64,000 nucleotides of DNA from Mesorhizobium hawassense (GTDB lineage Bacteria; Pseudomonadota; Alphaproteobacteria; Rhizobiales; Rhizobiaceae), in the NCBI RefSeq assembly GCF_003289945.1, contig NZ_QMBP01000008.1, forward strand, positions 237,877 through 301,876, in the 5' to 3' direction. The notes under the pieces were generated by a model. That model was given only the letters and a program-made list of their open reading frames with translations. It ran no database searches and was not told where the DNA came from. Shown here in pieces: positions 50,511-59,814 of this stretch. The position numbers and the translations under genes were made by a program. How positions within the stretch are numbered: the stretch's first letter is position 1; every line of letters starts with the position of its first letter.

Positions 50511-51661
50511 TGGCGCTGCATTTCGAACGTTCGGAATTCGACGCGCGGCGCGACCGGCTGCTGATCGAGATGGCCGACAAGAAGCTCGACGCCGTGCTGT
50601 TGTTCGCGCAGGAGAGCATGTACTGGCTGACCGGCTACGACACATTCGGCTTCTGCTTCTTCCAGTGCCTGGTGGTGAAAGCCGACGGCTCGATGGTGCT
50701 GCTCACTCGTTCCGCCGATCTGAGGCAGGCGCGCCACACCTCGACCATAGAAAACATCATGCTGTGGACCGATCGCCAGGGCGCCAATCCGGCGATCGAC
50801 CTGCGCAACCTGCTCAACGACCTCGACCTGCTCGGCGCCCGCATCGGCGTCGAATACGACACCCATGGCCTGACCGCCTACAATGGCCGTCGCGTCGACG
50901 AACAGCTGCAGACCTTCGGCCAAATCGCCGATGCTTCAGGCATCGTCGGCCGGCTGCGCCTGTTCAAGAGCCCGGCCGAGATCGCCAAGGCGGAAAAGGC
51001 CGCCAATCTTTCCGACGACGCGCTGGATGCCGCCCTGCCGCTGATCAAGCAGGGCGGTGACGAAGGGCTCATCCTAGCGGCCATGCAGGGCGCGGTCTTT
51101 GCCGGCGGCGGCGACTATCCCGCCAACGAATACATCATCGGCTCCGGCGCCGATGCCCTGCTCTGCCGCTACAAGGCCGGCCGGCGCAAGCTCACCAAGA
51201 ACGACCAGCTGACGCTCGAATGGGCCGGCGTCTTCCACCACTATCATGCCCCGATGATGCGCACGGTTCTGACCGGCAAGGCGTCGAAGCGCCATCAGGA
51301 GTTGTTCGACGCTTCCCGCGCCGCCCTGCTCGCGGTCGAAAAGGCGATGACGCCGGGCAACACTTTCGGCGATGTCTTCGACGCGCACGCCCGCACGCTT
51401 GAGGCGCACAATCTGACCAAGCATCGCCTGAATGCCTGCGGCTACTCTGTCGGCGCCCGCTTTACCCCGTCCTGGATGGACATGCCGATGTTCTACCAGG
51501 GCAACCCGGAACCGATCGCGCCCAATATGACGCTGTTCGCGCATATGATCATCATGGACTCCGAGACCGAGACCGCGATGACCCTTGGCCGCACCTACCT
51601 GACGACGGAATCGGCGCCGAAGCCGCTGTCGCGCCATGATCTCGACTTGATCGTGCAGTGA
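50510..51661 (+). CDS. M24-fold (pita-bread) protein, metal ligands apparently lost
   Basis: The protein has 383 residues from ATG 50510. The N-terminal creatinase domain (RRDRLLIEMADKKLDAVLLF, ESMYWLTGYDTFGFCFFQ) and C-terminal pita-bread domain are present. The metal ligands expected of Xaa-Pro peptidases are not: the first-Asp region reads LEWAGVFHHYHAPMMRTV, the His region ACGYSVGARFTPSW, and the two Glu positions fall in FAHMIIMDSETETAMTLG. This resembles creatinase or ectoine hydrolase (DoeA/EutD) branches, which act on small amidines or cyclic amides. Translationally coupled to pgeF. Confidence 0.82.
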   Translation: MALHFERSEFDARRDRLLIEMADKKLDAVLLFAQESMYWLTGYDTFGFCFFQCLVVKADGSMVLLTRSADLRQARHTSTIENIMLWTDRQGANPAIDLRNLLNDLDLLGARIGVEYDTHGLTAYNGRRVDEQLQTFGQIADASGIVGRLRLFKSPAEIAKAEKAANLSDDALDAALPLIKQGGDEGLILAAMQGAVFAGGGDYPANEYIIGSGADALLCRYKAGRRKLTKNDQLTLEWAGVFHHYHAPMMRTVLTGKASKRHQELFDASRAALLAVEKAMTPGNTFGDVFDAHARTLEAHNLTKHRLNACGYSVGARFTPSWMDMPMFYQGNPEPIAPNMTLFAHMIIMDSETETAMTLGRTYLTTESAPKPLSRHDLDLIVQ

Positions 51662-51716
51662 ATCCATAATGGTTGGTTCACGCGGGGGCGTTCGCCACTA
51701 GGGAGTTTTCAGGCAG

Positions 51717-52343
51717 ATGAGACGATCGCAGGTGACGACCGTGTCATTGCTTGCGGCGCTGGCGCTTGGCGCCTGCACCAATGCCAAGGACGTGCTGGAA
51801 CCTTCGGCCATCACCCCGCCCGCAAGCTCGGCCCAGCCTTTGCCCCCTGCGCAAGGCACGTCGTCTGCGGTCACATCTCCGACCACGACCGCGCCCGCGC
51901 CTTCACCAGCGCCTTCCACCGTGGCATCGTCCCCGACACGCGCAACGCCGACCCAGACCGCGGCCCTCGCCAAGACGCGACTGCAGGTGGCGCCTATCGT
52001 TGGCGCATCCGTGGATGTGGCCGCACCGTTGACGGCGGAGCTGCAGACCCGCGCCAAGCAGCGCGGCCTGACGCTTGTCGGCAGCACGGACCAGACGGCG
52101 ACGCATGTGCTGAAAGGCTATTTCTCGACGATGTCCGAAGGCAAGGACACGACCGTCATCTATGTCTGGGATATTTACGACCCCTCCGGAAACCGCCTGC
52201 ATCGCATCAACGGCCAGCAGAAGGCGCCTTCCGTTGGCAGCGGCGAGGGCTGGCCCACTGTGGCGCCAGCGACCATGCAGGCCATTGCCGACCAGACGAT
52301 CGACCAGTTCGCCGCGTGGCTGGGCAGCGGCGGCGCCGGTTGA
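51717..52343 (+). CDS. Hypothetical lipoprotein
   Basis: The protein has 208 residues. A lipoprotein signal (VSLLAALALGAC, Cys20) precedes a Ser/Thr/Pro-rich linker of about 60 residues (typical of surface-tethered or periplasm-spanning proteins). The compact C-terminal domain (LTAELQTRAKQRGLTLVG, ATHVLKGYFSTMSEGKDTTVIYVWDIYDPSGNRLHRING) resembles small alpha/beta envelope domains of rhizobia, but I cannot name the family. It lies between the M24 gene and prs. Confidence 0.78.
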   Translation: MRRSQVTTVSLLAALALGACTNAKDVLEPSAITPPASSAQPLPPAQGTSSAVTSPTTTAPAPSPAPSTVASSPTRATPTQTAALAKTRLQVAPIVGASVDVAAPLTAELQTRAKQRGLTLVGSTDQTATHVLKGYFSTMSEGKDTTVIYVWDIYDPSGNRLHRINGQQKAPSVGSGEGWPTVAPATMQAIADQTIDQFAAWLGSGGAG

Positions 52344-52503
52344 CCGAACTGTTGCCGGCTTGCGATGTTTTCCGTGTTTGTTGCGGTCGCCGGAAGGATT
52401 CCCCACAACGAGGCTTGCAATACCGGCGCGGGCCGCTAAAAGCCCCGCATAAAAGGCTCATGAGAGTCTCTCCGGCCTCTCCATCCTTCACCAGGAACGG
52501 TGC

Positions 52504-53435
<932 letters not shown>

Positions 53436-53439
<4 letters not shown>

Positions 53440-53996
53440 CTCACGACCGGCGCGTAGCGCAGCAGCGTGACGCCTTGCGCAAGGCCCTGCGTGCCGAGCG
53501 GCTTCAACGCCAGCAACAGGCCGGACTGGAAATACGGCTTGCCGCCGCCCAGCACGACTGGATGCACATAGAGCCGGTACTCGTCGATCAGCCCAGCGCG
53601 CGCCAGATGCCTGGCAAGCTCGGCGCCGGAGACGGAAATCTCGCCATCCGTTTCCGCCTTCAGCGACCTTGCCACCGCCTCGACATCGCCCTTCACCAGA
53701 CGCGCATTCGGCCCGACCTCTCGAAGCGTGGTCGAGAACACGATCTTCGGCGTTTCGCGCCAGGCGTGGGCAAAATCCCGCTCGACGTCTTCGGCGGCGA
53801 TCTCCCGATCCGGGCTGTCCCAGAAGCGCATGGCCTCATACATCTGGCGCCCGCAGAGCGCGATCGACGTCCGGCGCATCTCGTCGTTGAAATGCTGGTG
53901 CAATTCCTCTTCGGGAATTGGCAGGTCGATGTCTCCGCCCGGGCCGGCGATGTAGCCGTCCAGCGACGTCAGCATGGCATAGACGATCGTTGCCAC
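53436..53996 (-). CDS. Dihydrofolate reductase-like protein (RibD C-terminal family)
   Basis: The protein has 186 residues: MATIVYAMLTSLDGYIAGPGGD (NADPH-binding N-terminal strand and loop), SIALCGRQMYEAMRFWD, PKIVFSTTLREVG, ISVSGAELARHLARAGLIDEYRLYVHPVVLGGGKP. Intact relative of the frameshifted gene at 34547. The true substrate is unknown; the fold is shared with 5-amino-6-ribosylaminouracil reductase. A perfect 10-bp inverted repeat lies 41 bases before the start. Confidence 0.88.
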
Positions 53997-54036
53997 CCGG
54001 CTTCCTCCGATCTTTGCTCCCAGCTAAAAGATCATA

Positions 54037-54059
54037 ACCGATTGCAGATTGCAATCGGT
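54037..54059. promoter_or_regulatory. Perfect inverted repeat upstream of the RibD/DHFR-like gene
   Basis: ACCGATTGCA and TGCAATCGGT flank GAT. The 23-bp site is perfectly symmetric in its arms and lies in the promoter region of the minus-strand gene ending at 53996. The size suits a dimeric TetR-, MarR- or ArsR-type repressor encoded elsewhere. Confidence 0.65.
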
Positions 54060-54105
54060 ATCCATCGTGAGGGTCTGAGAGCTGAGGCTTACGGCTGCAT
54101 CTGCC

Positions 54106-54975
54106 TCACGCCGCGATCGAGCCGCCTGTGCGCCGCGGGCTGTCGCCGGCATCGCGGGCGCCGCGCATATAGCCGCGCGGCGAGGCGCCGAGCATGCGCT
54201 TGAACATGGTGATGAAGGCCGGCACGCTGTCATAGCCAAGATCGAGCGCGACCCTGGTGATCGGCTCGCCGTCGGCGAGCCTGGGCAGCGCCGCGAACAG
54301 GCATGCCTGCTGGCGCCATGTCGACAGCGACAATCCCGTCTGGCGATGGAAGGCGCGGGTGAAGGAGCGCCGGCTCATGCCCGCGGCATCCGCCCATTCG
54401 TCGATCGTCGCATGCGGCGAAGGCGCCGCCACGAAACGCCGGCAAAGCGCCGCGAGCCTCGGATCGGACGGGAACGGCAGGCCGAGCGGCCGTTCCGGCA
54501 GGTTCGGGATCTCGTGCAGCAGAAGCCCCATCACGAGCGCCGCGCGCCCTTCGAGCTCGCCGCCCTGCGGCAGTTTCTCCGATTCCACGATCAGGCTGTG
54601 CATCAGCTCGGTGATGCCGACGACGCGCAGGCCCTCGGGCAGACCGGCAATGGCGTCCGGCATGACATAGACCGAGCGCATCGAGACGTCGCCCAGCATC
54701 TCGACGGAATGCACGGTACCGGCCGGTATCCACATCGCATGGTCGGGCGGCACCATCCAGCGCCCGTGCTTCGTCGTCACCAGCACCACGCCGACCAGCG
54801 CGTGTAGCAACTGGCTGCGGCTATGGCGGTGTTGCGGCACGTGATAGCCGTCCGGGTATTCCGTCGGCAGCGCCACCGCCGGCCCGACCGCCTCCTCCAG
54901 CCATTGCCAGCGGCTTTGATGCAGCCGGCCGAGCTCGGCGGCATCGCCTTTGAAGATTTCCCGGCCATGTGGCAT
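54106..54975 (-). CDS. AraC-family transcriptional regulator
   Basis: The protein has 289 residues from ATG 54975; GTG 55014 would add 13 residues and neither has a strong ribosome site. N-terminal cupin-like domain (YHVPQHRHSRSQLLHALVGV, DHAMWIPAGTVHSVEML). C-terminal double helix-turn-helix (IDEWADAAGMSRRSFTRAFHRQTGLSLSTWRQQ, ITRVALDLGYDSVPAFITMFKRMLGASPRGYMRG). It is divergent from the fosmidomycin-resistance-type transporter, which it probably controls. Confidence 0.9.
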   Translation of the reverse strand: MPHGREIFKGDAAELGRLHQSRWQWLEEAVGPAVALPTEYPDGYHVPQHRHSRSQLLHALVGVVLVTTKHGRWMVPPDHAMWIPAGTVHSVEMLGDVSMRSVYVMPDAIAGLPEGLRVVGITELMHSLIVESEKLPQGGELEGRAALVMGLLLHEIPNLPERPLGLPFPSDPRLAALCRRFVAAPSPHATIDEWADAAGMSRRSFTRAFHRQTGLSLSTWRQQACLFAALPRLADGEPITRVALDLGYDSVPAFITMFKRMLGASPRGYMRGARDAGDSPRRTGGSIAA

Positions 54976-55087
54976 CGGATGTGGCCCACTTGCGAAACTA
55001 TTGGACCAAACCACGAAAGAAGTCGCTTGGCAACAGGCCTATAAGGCCGGCTGCGGTTCGCCGCGAGTAGCCTACGGAGCATTTGCC

Positions 55088-56317
55088 TTGACTGATACGA
55101 CCGCCACCTCCGTCGCCGCACCGGCGCCGGCAAGCAACATCTCGGCGCAAGCGACGGCCTTCACCGTCATTCTTGCGGTGAGCTTCTGCCACTGCGTCAA
55201 CGACATCATGCAGTCGCTGCTTTCGGCGATCTATCCGCTGCTCAAGGAAAATTACGGTCTCGATTTCTGGCAGATCGGCCTTCTGACCTTCACCTTCCAG
55301 GTAACAGCCTCGCTGCTGCAGCCGGTGATCGGTATGATCACCGACAAGCGGCCGATGCCTTACTCCTTGCCCTGGGGCATGGCCTCGTCGCTGGTCGGGC
55401 TGGTGGTGCTCGCCCATGCCGGCCACTACTGGCTGCTTTTGATCGGCGCCTCGCTGATCGGCATCGGCTCGGCGATCTTCCATCCGGAATCCTCGCGCAT
55501 CGCCCGCTTTGCCTCGGGCGGCCGCTTCGGCCTGGCGCAATCGCTGTTCCAGGTTGGCGGCAATTTCGGTCAGGCGATGGGTCCGTTGCTCGCCGCCTTC
55601 ATCGTCGTGCCGTTCGGGCAGACCAGCATCTCCTGGTTCGCCGTCGGCTCGCTGATCGGCATCGTCGTCCTGTGGCAGGTCGGCGGCTGGTACAGCCGGT
55701 TGCGCGCCTCGATGGCGACGCGCAAGCAGGTCGCTCAAGTATCGCCCTTCGCGCGCAAGAAGGTCATGTGGGCCCTGGCCGTGCTGACGCTGCTGGTGCT
55801 GACCAAGAATGCCTATATCGCCTCGCTCTCCAGCTACTACACCTTCTACTCCATGCATAAGTTCGGGGTTTCGGTGCAGATGAGCCAGGTGATGCTGTTC
55901 CTGTTCCTCGGCGCCTCGGCGCTGGGCATCCTGCTCGGCGGCCCGTTCGGCGACCGTTACGGCCAGAAGGCGATGATCTGGTTCTCGATCGTCGGCGTGC
56001 TGCCCTTCACGCTGGCGCTGCCCTACGCCAATCTGGAATGGACGATGGTGCTGACCGTGCTGATCGGCCTGATCCTGTCGTCGGCCTTCTCCAACATCGT
56101 CGTCTTCGCTCAGGAACTGGTACCCGGCCGCGTCGGCATGATCGCCGGCATCTTCTTCGGCTTCGCCTTCGGCATGGGCGGCATCGCCGCCGCGGTGCTC
56201 GGCGTCGTCGCCGACATCAAGGGCATCGATTTCGTCTATCAGATCTGCTCGTACTTGCCCTTCCTCGGCCTGCTGACGGTCTTCCTGCCCAACATGAAGG
56301 AAGCGCGGAAGGCCTGA
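55088..56317 (+). CDS. fsr: MFS transporter, fosmidomycin resistance (Fsr) type
   Basis: The protein has 409 residues from TTG 55088, with CGGAG eight bases upstream; the longer frame is rejected. Twelve hydrophobic helices. The family signature CHCVNDIMQSLLSAIYPLLK at helix 1 is characteristic of Fsr proteins, followed by FTFQVTASLLQPVIGMITDK, IGSAIFHPESSRIARFASGG and FQVGGNFGQAMGPLLAAFIV. Fsr exports fosmidomycin and related drugs; actual substrate unknown here. Divergent from an araC-type gene; intrinsic terminator after the stop. Confidence 0.9.
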   Translation: MTDTTATSVAAPAPASNISAQATAFTVILAVSFCHCVNDIMQSLLSAIYPLLKENYGLDFWQIGLLTFTFQVTASLLQPVIGMITDKRPMPYSLPWGMASSLVGLVVLAHAGHYWLLLIGASLIGIGSAIFHPESSRIARFASGGRFGLAQSLFQVGGNFGQAMGPLLAAFIVVPFGQTSISWFAVGSLIGIVVLWQVGGWYSRLRASMATRKQVAQVSPFARKKVMWALAVLTLLVLTKNAYIASLSSYYTFYSMHKFGVSVQMSQVMLFLFLGASALGILLGGPFGDRYGQKAMIWFSIVGVLPFTLALPYANLEWTMVLTVLIGLILSSAFSNIVVFAQELVPGRVGMIAGIFFGFAFGMGGIAAAVLGVVADIKGIDFVYQICSYLPFLGLLTVFLPNMKEARKA

Positions 56318-56350
56318 TCACCGGCCACGGCCGCTAAGAGCCTAAGATCT

Positions 56351-56382
56351 AAAGCACCCGCCGGTTGGCGGGTGCTTTTTTG
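56351..56382 (+). terminator. Strong intrinsic terminator after fsr
   Basis: AAAGCACCCGCC and GGCGGGTGCTTT form a perfect 12-bp stem around GGTT, followed by TTT. With A-runs on the left flank it could also end transcription from the minus-strand hydrolase gene. Confidence 0.92.
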
Positions 56383-56399
56383 CTTTCCGGACGCGGAAC

Positions 56400-57263
56400 T
56401 CAGGCCTTGAAGAAGGCCAGCAGATCGGCGTTGATGACATCGGCATGGGTGGTCGCCATGCCATGCGGGAAGCCCTTATAGACCTTGAGCTCGCCCTTCT
56501 TGAGCAGCTTGATCGACAGCAGCGCCGAGTCGGCGATGGGCACGATCTGGTCGTCATCGCCATGCATGACCAGCACCGGCACGTCGATCTTCTTCAAATC
56601 CTCGGTGAAATCAGTTTCCGAGAAGGCCTTGATGCAGTCGTAATGCGCCTTGGTGCCCCCCATCATGCCCTGGCGCCACCAATTGTCGACGACCCCCTGC
56701 GATACCACCGCGCCCGGACGATTGAAGCCGTAGAACGGACCAGCCGGAACGTCGCGGAAGAACTGCGCCCGGTTGGCCGCCTGGGCAGCGCGGAAGCCGT
56801 CGAACACTTCGATCGGCAGGCCGCCGGGATTGGCCGGCGTCTTCAGCATGATCGGCGGCACCGCGCCGATCAGCACCGCCTTGGCGACACGACCGCCCGA
56901 GCCGTATTGCGCGACATAGCGCGCCACTTCGCCACCGCCCGTCGAATGGCCGACATGGATGGCATTCTTGAGGTCGAGATGCGCGGCGAGCGCCGCCACG
57001 TCAGCCGCGTAGGTGTCCATCTCATTGCCGGTGTCGGTCTGGCTGGAACGGCCATGGCCACGCCTGTCATGGGCGATGACGCGATAGCCTTGTGCCAGGA
57101 AGAACAGCATCTGGGCATCCCAGTCGTCGCTGCTCAGCGGCCAGCCATGGTGGAAAACGATCGGCTGACCGGTACCCCAATCCTTGTAGAAGATCTGCGT
57201 TCCGTCCTTGGTGGTGATCGTGCCGCTGCCCGAGCCGGCATTGGCGTGCGAAGCTTCAGTCAT
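56400..57263 (-). CDS. Alpha/beta hydrolase, non-heme chloroperoxidase type
   Basis: The protein has 287 residues from ATG 57263, the ATG with GAGGAG six bases upstream. Oxyanion region IVFHHGWPLSSDDWDAQMLFFL, nucleophile elbow HVGHSTGGGEVARYVAQYG (catalytic Ser), LVMHGDDDQIVPIAD (Asp) and a final GFPHGMATTHADVIN (His). This matches bacterial cofactor-free chloroperoxidases/esterases. It is divergent from the OhrR gene, with several TATCGCGATA-like sites between, so it is probably derepressed by peroxide. Confidence 0.9.
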   Translation of the reverse strand: MTEASHANAGSGSGTITTKDGTQIFYKDWGTGQPIVFHHGWPLSSDDWDAQMLFFLAQGYRVIAHDRRGHGRSSQTDTGNEMDTYAADVAALAAHLDLKNAIHVGHSTGGGEVARYVAQYGSGGRVAKAVLIGAVPPIMLKTPANPGGLPIEVFDGFRAAQAANRAQFFRDVPAGPFYGFNRPGAVVSQGVVDNWWRQGMMGGTKAHYDCIKAFSETDFTEDLKKIDVPVLVMHGDDDQIVPIADSALLSIKLLKKGELKVYKGFPHGMATTHADVINADLLAFFKA

Positions 57264-57297
57264 CTCCATCTCCTCTATTGATTTTCGCAATAAGTAA

Positions 57298-57362
57298 TAT
57301 CGCGATAACTATATCGATATCGCGACCGAACCTGCTTTTCCATAAAAATATATATCACGATA
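57298..57362. promoter_or_regulatory. Cluster of TATCGCGATA-like palindromes
   Basis: TATCGCGATA at 57298 is a perfect palindrome, ATATCGATAT at 57311 is another, TATCGCGA follows at 57318 and TATCACGATA at 57353 is a near copy. They lie in the AT-rich spacer between the divergent hydrolase and OhrR genes, which is the expected place for OhrR operators. Confidence 0.65.
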
Positions 57363-57412
57363 ACGTTTTTCGTGGTACACAATCCGGGATCAGTCGGCAA
57401 AAGGAAACTGCC

Positions 57413-57856
57413 GTGCCTCTTCCCTTGGACAATCAGCTCTGTTTCACGCTTTACGCCACCAGCATGACAATCAATCGTACGTATAAGCCGATGCTGGACG
57501 AGATGGGCATAACCTATCCGCAATATCTCGTGCTCAATGCCCTGGGAGAGGCGGACGGCCTGTCGGTCGGCAGCATCGCGCATCGGCTTGCTTTGGAATC
57601 GAGCACCATCACGCCGTTGGTGAAGCGAATGGAACAGGCCGGTCTCGTCACCCGCCGGCGCAGCCAGACAGACGAGCGCCAGGTGCAGGTCGACCTGACC
57701 CCCGGCGGGCGAGCCCTTCTCGTCCAGTGCAATTGCCTGAACGAGACCCTGATCGAGCGCTCAGGCATGAAGCTGGCTGACCTCGATGCACTCAACCGTC
57801 AGGTCCAGGCTCTTCGCAATGCTTTGAATTGTAGCCTGGCGACCGACCTCGCGTGA
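57413..57856 (+). CDS. ohrR: OhrR-type MarR-family peroxide sensor
   Basis: The protein has 147 residues from GTG 57413. The N-terminal LDNQLCFTLYATSM aligns with the Bacillus OhrR segment carrying the peroxidatic Cys; here it is Cys10. YKPMLDEMGITYPQYLVLNAL and the winged helix SVGSIAHRLALESSTITPLVKRMEQAGLVTRRRSQTDERQ follow. Additional Cys residues near the C-terminus (VQCNCLNE, LNCSLA) could resolve the disulfide. It represses its target until oxidised by organic hydroperoxide. The neighbour is a hydrolase, not ohr. The TGA stop is the first base triplet of a 147-bp palindrome. Confidence 0.87.
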   Translation: MPLPLDNQLCFTLYATSMTINRTYKPMLDEMGITYPQYLVLNALGEADGLSVGSIAHRLALESSTITPLVKRMEQAGLVTRRRSQTDERQVQVDLTPGGRALLVQCNCLNETLIERSGMKLADLDALNRQVQALRNALNCSLATDLA

Positions 57857-58000
57857 GGTGTGTTGAGATTCAGGTCAGGCCGAGTCGAGAACGGTGAGTT
57901 CCGAGAACCGGAACGGAGCGTACTTTTGGGTACGTGAGTACCGGAAGCGCAGGAAATCGCCGTTCGCAGGCCGGCCTCACCTGAATATCAACACACCTCA
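57854..58000. repeat. 147-bp imperfect palindrome at a convergent junction
   Basis: The left arm 57854-57882 and right arm 57972-58000 are inverted copies agreeing at 27 of 29 positions (TGAGGTGTGTTGA and TCAACACACCTCA at the ends). The inner part shows weaker pairing, with GAACGG opposite CCGTTC and CGTAC opposite GTACG. The first triplet is the TGA of ohrR and the last triplet is the reverse-complement TGA of the ABC ATPase gene. Confidence 0.85.
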
Positions 58001-58759
58001 GTGGAGGCCGAACTCGCGCAGCAACTCCTCGCGATAGCGCACGAAGCGGCTTTCGCTGCGGTCGCGCGGCCGCGGCAGGTCGACATCGATCAGTCTTGCC
58101 GCGCCGCCCTTCTCCTTGGGCAGGATCAGCACCCGGTCGGCGAGATAGATCGCCTCTTCCAAGTCATGGGTGACCATGACCATGGTGACGTTTTCCTCGC
58201 TCCAGATGCGCGCCAGTTCCTCCTGCATGGAGATCTTGGTCATGGCATCGAGCGCGCCGAGCGGCTCGTCGAGCAGCAGGATTTCGGGCTGCACAGTCAG
58301 CGCCCGTGCGATGCCGACGCGCTGCGCCATGCCGCCCGAAAGCTGCCTGGGATAGGCATCGGTGAACTCGGCAAGGCCGACCAGCGCGATGTGGAAACGC
58401 GCCCGCTCCTCGGCTTGCTGCTTCGCCACGCCGCGTACTTCGAGGCCGAAGGCGACGTTGCCGAGCAGGGTGAGCCAGGGCAGCAGGCGCGGTTCCTGGA
58501 AGATCACCGCCCGCTCCTCGCCGACGCCATCGACATCCCTGCCGTCGATGGCGACACCGCCGCCATCGGGCCGTTCCAGTCCGGCAAGGATACGCAGCAG
58601 CGTCGTCTTGCCCGAGCCGCTGGCGCCGACGATGACCAGGCATTCGCCGGAGCGGATGTCGAGGTTGAGCGAGCGCAGCACGGCGAGCTTTCGCCCGCCG
58701 AGGCTGAAGGATTTCGACAGGTCGCGTATCGTGACCTCGCCGCCGCGTGCCGTGGCCAT
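57998..58759 (-). CDS. ABC transporter ATP-binding protein, sulfonate/nitrate family
   Basis: The protein has 253 residues from ATG 58759; the long in-frame extension upstream is not coding. Walker A VGASGSGKTTLLRILAG, Q-loop FQEPRLLPWLTLLGNVAFGL, signature QLSGGMAQRVGIARAL, Walker B EILLLDEPLGALDAMT and the H-loop VTHDLEEAIYLADRV. SsuB/TauB-type ATPase energising uptake. Last gene of a five-gene operon (reductase, monooxygenase, permease, binding protein, ATPase), 14 bp after the binding-protein gene. Confidence 0.92.
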   Translation of the reverse strand: MATARGGEVTIRDLSKSFSLGGRKLAVLRSLNLDIRSGECLVIVGASGSGKTTLLRILAGLERPDGGGVAIDGRDVDGVGEERAVIFQEPRLLPWLTLLGNVAFGLEVRGVAKQQAEERARFHIALVGLAEFTDAYPRQLSGGMAQRVGIARALTVQPEILLLDEPLGALDAMTKISMQEELARIWSEENVTMVMVTHDLEEAIYLADRVLILPKEKGGAARLIDVDLPRPRDRSESRFVRYREELLREFGLH

Positions 58760-58773
58760 GGCTTGCGCCCCTC

Positions 58774-59772
58774 TCAGTTGGTTTTGGTTTCGCCGGGGCG
58801 GTAGAGGATATCGGCGGCCTTGAGCTTGCCTTTCGGCAGGCGTCCGTCGCGTTCGAGAATGCTCACCCAGAAGTCGACGTCGCGGTCGGTGACCGCCGCC
58901 TTTTCGCGTAGGCCGAAGCCCGTCCAGTAACGCGCCAGCTCGCCGTTTTCCCCGCGTTTGTCGAGGACATCGGCGAGCACCTTGCGAGCCTCGTCGGGGT
59001 TCTGCCGCGACCAATCGGACGCGCGCGCCGACTGCTCGACGAAGTTGCGGGCGGCATCGGGATTGGCGGTGATGAAATCGCGCCTGAGCACGACGAAACC
59101 GCCGGCGATGTCGCCGAGCACGTCGGTGTCGTTGAAGATGCCGCGCACGCCGCCATTGGCAACAAGTTGGCCGGCAAAGGTCGCCTGCCAGTAGCCGAGC
59201 CCGGCGATGTCGACCTGTTTCGAGCGCAAGGTCTGCTCGAGCTGCGGCCCCGGCACCACGACAAGCTTGGCGGCGTCCGGCGGCAGGCCGACGCCGTGCA
59301 GCGCCTCGCGCACCGTATAGTCGAGGTGGGCGCCCAGCGTGTTGACCGAGATCGTCTTGCCGGCGATGTCGGCGATCGATTTGATCGGGCTGTCTTCGAG
59401 CACATAGAAGACGCTCTTGACTTGCCTGTTGATGCCATTGCTGGGGTAAGCCGCGACGAAGTCGTTGCCGCCGGCGATCGAGTTGATCACCGCCGGCGTG
59501 GCGGCCGAGCCCAGATCGACACTGCCGGAAGCGAGCGCGAACAGCGATTCCGGGCCGCCGCCGACATAGCCGACATTTTCGAGCTCGATGCCAAGGCCCT
59601 TGAAATAGCCGAGCTCGGCGGCGAGCTCGTGCGGGGAGATGCTGCCCCGGCTCGCGAGGTAGCGAATCTTGACGGAAGCGGCTTGCGAGCGTGCGATCGA
59701 TGGCAGGCCGGCGGCGAGGAAGCCGGCGGCAAGCGGAGCGCGCAGAAGAAGCGAACGGCGTGTGATGCTCAT
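58774..59772 (-). CDS. Aliphatic sulfonate-type ABC substrate-binding protein
   Basis: The protein has 332 residues. A signal with twin arginines (SITRRSLLLRAPLAAG, cleavage near ARSQA) precedes a periplasmic binding fold: VKIRYLASRGSISPHELAAELGYF, GPESLFALASGSVDLGSAATPAVINSI, KTISVNTLGAHLDYTVREALHGVGL. SsuA/NrtA-like family. The ligand is an organosulfur compound if the operon context is right. Neighbours: permease 42 bp upstream, ATPase 14 bp downstream. Confidence 0.88.
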   Translation of the reverse strand: MSITRRSLLLRAPLAAGFLAAGLPSIARSQAASVKIRYLASRGSISPHELAAELGYFKGLGIELENVGYVGGGPESLFALASGSVDLGSAATPAVINSIAGGNDFVAAYPSNGINRQVKSVFYVLEDSPIKSIADIAGKTISVNTLGAHLDYTVREALHGVGLPPDAAKLVVVPGPQLEQTLRSKQVDIAGLGYWQATFAGQLVANGGVRGIFNDTDVLGDIAGGFVVLRRDFITANPDAARNFVEQSARASDWSRQNPDEARKVLADVLDKRGENGELARYWTGFGLREKAAVTDRDVDFWVSILERDGRLPKGKLKAADILYRPGETKTN

Positions 59773-59814
59773 GATCAGGCCTTTCCTTTTTGGATGACAA
59801 TGATGCGATGCCGC

